NCBI GenBank assembly: GCA_009780795.1
Contig: WQZJ01000043.1
Coordinates: 1-9,693 of the forward strand
DNA length: 9,693 bases
Source: Methanomassiliicoccaceae archaeon
GTDB lineage: Archaea > Thermoplasmatota > Thermoplasmata > Methanomassiliicoccales > Methanomethylophilaceae
Reading direction: 5' to 3'
The position numbers and the translations under genes were made by a program. Below are positions 6,591 through 9,693 of the stretch, piece after piece (the stretch's first letter is position 1; every line of letters starts with the position of its first letter). The notes under the pieces were generated by a model. The model searched no databases, was not told the origin of the DNA, and saw only the letters and a list, made by a program, of their open reading frames with translations.

Positions 6591-6593
6591 CGA

Positions 6594-6613
6594 CGCCTGC
6601 GGACATGCAGGCG
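6594..6613. repeat. Perfect 7-bp inverted repeat between divergent promoters
   Basis: CGCCTGC at 6594-6600 and GCAGGCG at 6607-6613 are perfect reverse complements around a 6-base centre (GGACAT). The element lies in the 122-bp spacer between two divergent genes, adjacent to the BRE of the minus-strand gene (6583-6590) and 23 bases before that of the plus-strand gene (6637-6643). It could be an operator for a dimeric regulator. No regulator gene is nearby, and in a GC-rich spacer an inverted repeat of this size may also arise by chance. Confidence 0.45.
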
Positions 6614-6636
6614 GCTGGGCGTGCGGCGGCGTGGCT

Positions 6637-6669
6637 GAGAAAGATTATTATGTCCCGGTCATATAGGTG
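6637..6669 (+). promoter_or_regulatory. BRE/TATA promoter and Shine-Dalgarno of the oxidoreductase gene
   Basis: GAGAAAG (6637-6643) followed by ATTATTA (6644-6650) forms a BRE/TATA pair. It would place the transcription start near 6673, giving a leader of about 5 bases before the ATG at 6678. AGGTG at 6665-6669, 8 bases before the ATG, matches the archaeal Shine-Dalgarno but would be used only if transcription begins further upstream. Confidence 0.55.
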
Positions 6670-6677
6670 CGGGCGAG

Positions 6678-8027
6678 ATGGTAAGGAAAATCGTGGTCAT
6701 AGGTTCCGGGGCCGCCGGACTCACGGCGGCATCCGCCGCCAAGAGGAGGGATCCCGAGGCTGACGTCAAGGTCTTCACTGAGGACGAGTACATAGCTTAC
6801 TCTCCCTGCGTCATCCCCTGGGTGCTCGAAGGGAAGCTCACGTGGAAGGACATCGTGATGCACGATACCTCATTCTACACCAGGGAAAGGGGCATAGACA
6901 TCCGCACCGGGACGAAGGTCACCGCGGTGGACGGAACATCGAAGACCGTCACCGCCGACGGAACGGCATATGAATATGATGCCTTGGTCGTGGCCACCGG
7001 CGGCTCGGTGTTCAGACCGCCGATCACCGGTGTCGACCTGAAGAACGTCTTCGTGGTGCGCACCATAGGCAACGGCAAAGAGATAGAGAAGGCGATGAAG
7101 GGATCTGAGAAGGTCGTCATCGCCGGTGCCGGGGTGATAGGTCTGGAGATGGCGCTGTCCATGAGGCACCGCGGAAAGGATGTCACCGTCATAGAGATGT
7201 TCGATCAGGTCATCCCGAGGATAGCCGACAAGGACATCGCCGAGCACGTCCAAAGATACCTGGAATCGTTCGGCATAAAATTCGTATTGAACGAGCCCAT
7301 GAGCTCCGTATGCGGTGACGCAGAGGTCAAATGGGTCACCGCCGGGAACAAGAAGTACGAGTGCGACATGCTGATACTGGCGACCGGTGTCCGTGCGAAC
7401 CTCGAGATACCGAGGATGCTCGGCCTGGACATAGGCAAGCTCGGCGGTGTCGTCGTGTCCAACAAGATGCAGCCGTACAGGGACGGGAAGCTGGTGGACG
7501 ATGTGTTCGTCGCCGGTGACGTCGTTCAATGCGAGTCGGCGGTAGGTACCGGTCCGACGATGAGTCAATTGGGCTCCACCGCGGTGAAGCAGGGCCTTGT
7601 GGCCGGAAAGAACGCCGCCGGTGCCGATGCGGTGTCCGGCGCGGTGGCCAGCCCGTGGGTCACGGTGATCGGCGACGTGCATGTTGCCGGCACCGGACTT
7701 TCCGAGAATCTCGCCGCACAGTACGGTCTCAAAGTAGTTTCCGGAAAGGCGGAAGGATTCACGAGGGCCCGGTACTACCCGGGCGGGAAGAGAATGACGG
7801 TCAAGATACTCGCCGATGCCGACACACACGTTATGATCGGCGCCCAGCTGATAGCGGGCGAGGATGCCACGGGAAGGATCGACTGGATCACCGAGGCGAT
7901 AATACAGGGAACGAAAGCGGAGGATTTCCTGGCCCATGCGGAGAACGCCTACTGTCCTCCGACGTCCATGGTCAGGGATGTCGTCATCTCTGCGGTCGAC
8001 GACCTGTGCAACAACCTGAAAAGGTAA
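6678..8027 (+). CDS. FAD/NAD(P) oxidoreductase, CoA-disulfide reductase / NADH oxidase class
   Basis: A 449-residue flavoprotein of the pyridine nucleotide-disulfide oxidoreductase family. The FAD Rossmann motif is GSGAAG (9-14), the NAD(P) motif is GAGVIG (150-155) with Glu173 ending the second strand (VIEMFD), which favours NADH over NADPH, and the second FAD contact is FVAGD (277-281). A single redox cysteine, C44 in YSPCVIPWVLEG, replaces the CxxxxC pair of classic disulfide reductases. This is the arrangement of CoA-disulfide reductases, NADH oxidases and NADH peroxidases. The dimerisation domain runs from about 325 to 449 and contains HAENAYCPPTS (420-430). Acceptor (CoA disulfide, O2, peroxide, polysulfide) cannot be read from sequence; in an anaerobe a thiol or oxygen-defence role is likely. 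The stop is TAA, 4 bp before the next gene, so the two are probably co-transcribed. Confidence 0.88.
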   Translation: MVRKIVVIGSGAAGLTAASAAKRRDPEADVKVFTEDEYIAYSPCVIPWVLEGKLTWKDIVMHDTSFYTRERGIDIRTGTKVTAVDGTSKTVTADGTAYEYDALVVATGGSVFRPPITGVDLKNVFVVRTIGNGKEIEKAMKGSEKVVIAGAGVIGLEMALSMRHRGKDVTVIEMFDQVIPRIADKDIAEHVQRYLESFGIKFVLNEPMSSVCGDAEVKWVTAGNKKYECDMLILATGVRANLEIPRMLGLDIGKLGGVVVSNKMQPYRDGKLVDDVFVAGDVVQCESAVGTGPTMSQLGSTAVKQGLVAGKNAAGADAVSGAVASPWVTVIGDVHVAGTGLSENLAAQYGLKVVSGKAEGFTRARYYPGGKRMTVKILADADTHVMIGAQLIAGEDATGRIDWITEAIIQGTKAEDFLAHAENAYCPPTSMVRDVVISAVDDLCNNLKR

Positions 8028-8031
8028 TCAA

Positions 8032-8793
8032 ATGAAATATCAAGAGTACAAAGCGATATACAACTCCCTTGAGACATCGAGGGATATAGACAAGCTCACC
8101 GCCAAAGGATACGACCCGGAGCTTCTGACGTCGATCTTCACCCAGAGGACCACCCGCGACGTGAAGAAGAGATTCTACGTGGTCAAACAGAACACCGGCC
8201 GTATGCTGAAGGAATGGAAGAAAGGCCATACACTCCTCGAAATATCGGAGAAATGGAGATTCCCGCCCATACTGACGGCGATGTTCATCTTCATGGAGGA
8301 CGGTGCGTCGAGGAAGGAGTTCTGGGAGTACATAAACGAACCCGAGAAAGCGTGCAGCAACGACCTGAGGGACGAGATAATCGAGATACGCAAAGCGGAC
8401 CTCGTATACTCGCCGGAGGGCAACGAAAAGCAGAGGCAAAGAGGCATATGGGGAGAAGCGCTCCTGCATGAATGGCTTGACGGACAGGGCATAAAATACA
8501 GGACGGAGGAGGACCTCCGCGGCGTGTACGAGAAGACTCCGGACGCGCTGCTGGACGAACCGATGGAGTACAACGGCAAAAAGATCAATTGGGTCGAGAG
8601 CAAGGCATCGTTCGGCGATAACACCGAGTTCAGGTTCAACGCTAAAAAACAACTTATACCGTACACGAATCTCTTCGGCCCGGGCGTCGTCGTGTATTGG
8701 CTCGGATGTCTCGACGACCTAGAGGAGCCTGAGGGCATCTACGTTAACGACATATCCATCATGAAGCAGAAACTGAAGAAATATGAGGAATGA
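8032..8793 (+). CDS. CDIN1 (C15orf41)-like TPD-domain protein, putative nuclease
   Basis: A 253-residue soluble protein resembling human CDIN1, the partner of codanin-1 mutated in congenital dyserythropoietic anaemia type I. The N-terminal half is helical and includes an HTH-like stretch (HTLLEISEKWRFPPILTAMF, 66-85). The C-terminal half has the restriction-endonuclease-like core: RGIWGEALLHEWL (137-149) with Glu142, TPD at 169-171, and WVESKASFGD (187-196) with Glu189 and Lys191. D171, E189-x-K191 form a complete PD-(D/E)xK set. The FGPGVVVYWLG (215-225) block is also shared with CDIN1. The archaeal function is not established to my knowledge; a DNA or RNA nuclease is a family-based inference. 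The ATG at 8032 is 4 bp after the oxidoreductase, with AAAAGGTAATC as a possible Shine-Dalgarno. The TGA stop ends 1 bp from the CCA of a convergent tRNA. Confidence 0.85.
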   Translation: MKYQEYKAIYNSLETSRDIDKLTAKGYDPELLTSIFTQRTTRDVKKRFYVVKQNTGRMLKEWKKGHTLLEISEKWRFPPILTAMFIFMEDGASRKEFWEYINEPEKACSNDLRDEIIEIRKADLVYSPEGNEKQRQRGIWGEALLHEWLDGQGIKYRTEEDLRGVYEKTPDALLDEPMEYNGKKINWVESKASFGDNTEFRFNAKKQLIPYTNLFGPGVVVYWLGCLDDLEEPEGIYVNDISIMKQKLKKYEE

Positions 8794-8794
8794 G

Positions 8795-8872
8795 TGGTAG
8801 CGAGGGGTCGATTTGAACGACCGGTCTCCGGGTTATGAGCCCGACGGGATATCCTGGCTACCCCACCTCGCT
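8795..8872 (-). tRNA. Initiator tRNA-Met (CAT), CCA encoded
   Basis: The cloverleaf folds completely on the minus strand. The acceptor stem is AGCGAGG (8872-8866) with CCTCGCT (8805-8799), the D arm is 8863-8846, and the anticodon stem is TCGGG/CCCGG around the loop CTCATAA, anticodon CAT. The T arm is GGTCG-TTCAAAT-CGACC (8822-8806), the discriminator is A at 8798, and the encoded CCA is at 8797-8795. An A1-U72 pair and three G:C pairs at the bottom of the anticodon stem (29-31 GGG, 39-41 CCC) mark the archaeal initiator rather than elongator Met or tRNA-Ile2. No intron is present. The gene converges on the CDIN1-like gene with a single base between the CCA and that stop codon. Confidence 0.96.
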
Positions 8873-8895
8873 TTGTTGCCCTCTAAACCTATATT

Positions 8896-8910
8896 GTATA
8901 AATACTTTGC
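8896..8910 (-). promoter_or_regulatory. BRE/TATA promoter of the initiator tRNA gene
   Basis: On the minus strand GCAAAG (8910-8905) is followed by TATTTATAC (8904-8896). The TATA centre lies about 27 bases before the first tRNA base at 8872, the usual archaeal distance, so the transcript should start at or within a few bases of the mature 5' end. This is the clearest promoter in the window. The rest of the 8873-8958 spacer shows nothing else, and no clear terminator for the SCP2-type gene upstream. Confidence 0.75.
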
Positions 8911-8958
8911 ATACTCGCAATCCTCACACTCGTACGCAGAAGATAAGAGCCAGTATTG

Positions 8959-9294
8959 TCAGAACAGATTTTTCAGGTACATCAGGTCCTCGAACTTTCC
9001 CTTAACCGTGAACTTCTTTGTGAAGTACGCCTTCATCGGTCTCAACGTACCGTCTATCATCGCCAAGAGTATGTCCGGCGTGGATGTGAACAGTATGTCG
9101 GCGGCGTCGATCATCCCTTCCTTGTAGTCGGTGATGCGCGCGTTGTCCAGTTTGATGGAGTAATGCTCGGTCCCTAGATCTATGTTCATCGTTTTGACGA
9201 CACCTTCCAGCTTCTCCCTTGTCTTTTCGTCGTTGTCCACCTTTCTGTGGAACTTATCAATCATTCCCTGAATTGCGAGGTACATCGTCATCAT
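8959..9294 (-). CDS. SCP2 sterol-binding-domain protein
   Basis: A protein of up to 111 residues that is essentially one SCP2 domain, a small α/β fold with a hydrophobic tunnel that binds lipids or acyl chains in other organisms. Diagnostic stretches are the β-strands HYSIKLDNARITDYKEG, the segment DILFTSTPDILLAMIDGT and the closing YFTKKFTVKGKFEDLMYLK. There is no signal peptide or membrane segment, and the ligand in archaea is unknown. Start choice is unclear: ATGs occur at 9294, 9291 and 9285. The only Shine-Dalgarno, GGTGA at 9300-9296 overlapping the rnhB stop, best suits the ATG at 9285 (10-base gap), giving 108 residues. It follows rnhB by 1 bp and is probably co-transcribed. The stop is TGA. 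Confidence 0.82.
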   Translation of the reverse strand: MMTMYLAIQGMIDKFHRKVDNDEKTREKLEGVVKTMNIDLGTEHYSIKLDNARITDYKEGMIDAADILFTSTPDILLAMIDGTLRPMKAYFTKKFTVKGKFEDLMYLKNLF

Positions 9295-9295
9295 G

Positions 9296-9693
9296 TCACC
9301 AGTCCGTGATCCTCTTGTTCTTGTGAAGCATCATCATCTTCCTGACCGTCTCCCAAGTACGCCGGGTGTGAGGAGGGGGATTCCCGTTCTCCTTTATCCA
9401 TTTAGCTATGAACTCCGTCGTCACAGGGTCGGAAGGATAACCGCTTCCGATATCGGTGCCGAACTCTAAGGCGATGTCGTGAAGCATACGGTCCCTCGTG
9501 ACCTTCGCAACTATCGACGCCGCCGACACTACGGGATATCTCTCATCCGCCTTGTGTTCGGCCACCACCTTCGTACCGCCGAGCATGAGTGAGAGCGCCG
9601 ATGCGAACGCCGATTCGTTCACATCAGGGCAGTCCGCGTAGACCCGTGACACCTTCATCCCGGAGGCGGCATCGGCGAACATCCGCATCTCTA
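9296..9693 (-). CDS. rnhB: Ribonuclease HII, C-terminal part (5' end outside window)
   Basis: The frame is open to the window edge; 131 residues are visible of an enzyme usually about 200-230 long. RNase HII nicks RNA-DNA hybrids and single ribonucleotides embedded in DNA. Visible family features are VYADCPDVNE, the AEHKADERYPVVSAASIVAKVTRDR block, and GSGYPSDPVT followed by the PPPHTRRTWETV end. The aspartates in VYAD and HKAD match the third and fourth catalytic acids of archaeal RNase HII; the DEAGRG motif with the first two lies beyond the edge. The in-frame ATG at 9688 is not the real start: a sense codon precedes it and the N-terminal catalytic half would be missing. The gene ends in TGA 1 bp before the SCP2-type gene. 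Confidence 0.93.
   Translation of the reverse strand, partial: EMRMFADAASGMKVSRVYADCPDVNESAFASALSLMLGGTKVVAEHKADERYPVVSAASIVAKVTRDRMLHDIALEFGTDIGSGYPSDPVTTEFIAKWIKENGNPPPHTRRTWETVRKMMMLHKNKRITDW

Noticed and set aside
6870..7937. A 355-codon minus-strand frame over the oxidoreductase gene
   Set aside because: Antisense shadow: His/Arg/Gly-rich composition and no recognisable motif, while the plus strand has complete FAD and NAD motifs.
8795..8872. tRNA gene as an integration site for a mobile element
   Set aside because: No integrase and no phage or plasmid gene is near; no search for a repeated tRNA 3' end beyond the window was possible.
9686..9688. ATG taken as the start of RNase HII
   Set aside because: The frame stays open to the edge and the DEAGRG catalytic motif would be missing; the true start is outside the window.
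1..9693. CRISPR array, insertion sequence, toxin-antitoxin or defence system
   Set aside because: No regularly spaced repeats, transposase, or paired small genes of such types are seen; the gene content is core chromosome.

Overview
The window is archaeal chromosome, most likely from a euryarchaeon of the Thermoplasmatota / Methanomassiliicoccales kind. The evidence is the archaeal-type ribosomal proteins, the archaeosine radical SAM enzyme, an archaeal initiator tRNA-Met with A1-U72 and GGG:CCC in the anticodon stem, and BRE/TATA promoters placed for leaderless or near-leaderless transcripts. All 14 complete genes end in TGA or TAA and none in TAG. That would suit a pyrrolysine-using methanogen, but the sample is small. 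The lineage is an inference from protein style; no marker here settles it.

Positions 1-4474 (minus strand) hold the universal ribosomal protein operon in the standard order uL3-uL4-uL23-uL2-uS19-uL22-uS3-uL29. Spacing is very tight (about -4 to +11 bp) and most genes have a Shine-Dalgarno inside the end of the gene before. uL29 runs off the left edge. The operon is preceded by a 244-bp spacer (4475-4718) with two TATA-like elements, a 10-bp palindrome, and a 13-codon mini-ORF behind a near-perfect Shine-Dalgarno. uL3 itself has no Shine-Dalgarno.

Positions 4719-6555 (minus strand) hold three small-metabolism genes. A radical SAM enzyme of the archaeosine (RaSEA) family is followed 4 bp later by a small protein probably of the DUF5611 family. 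After 42 bp comes a VOC (glyoxalase-fold) protein with its own apparently leaderless promoter. The 122-bp divergent spacer 6556-6677 carries two opposed promoters with a perfect 7-bp inverted repeat between them.

Positions 6678-8793 (plus strand) hold a two-gene unit: a single-cysteine FAD/NAD(P) oxidoreductase of the CoA-disulfide reductase / NADH oxidase class, then, 4 bp later, an archaeal relative of the human nuclease-like protein CDIN1 (C15orf41). This second gene ends 1 bp from the 3' CCA of a convergent initiator tRNA-Met gene (8795-8872, minus) that has its own promoter.

Positions 8959-9693 (minus strand) hold ribonuclease HII (5' end outside the window), followed 1 bp later by an SCP2-type lipid-binding-domain protein.

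Overall this is core chromosome: translation (ribosomal proteins, initiator tRNA, tRNA modification), genome maintenance (RNase HII, the CDIN1-like nuclease fold) and redox metabolism. I see no mobile element, CRISPR array or phage gene. The best candidates for under-described biology are the CDIN1-like gene and its redox partner, the small protein coupled to the RaSEA gene, and the leader of the ribosomal operon.
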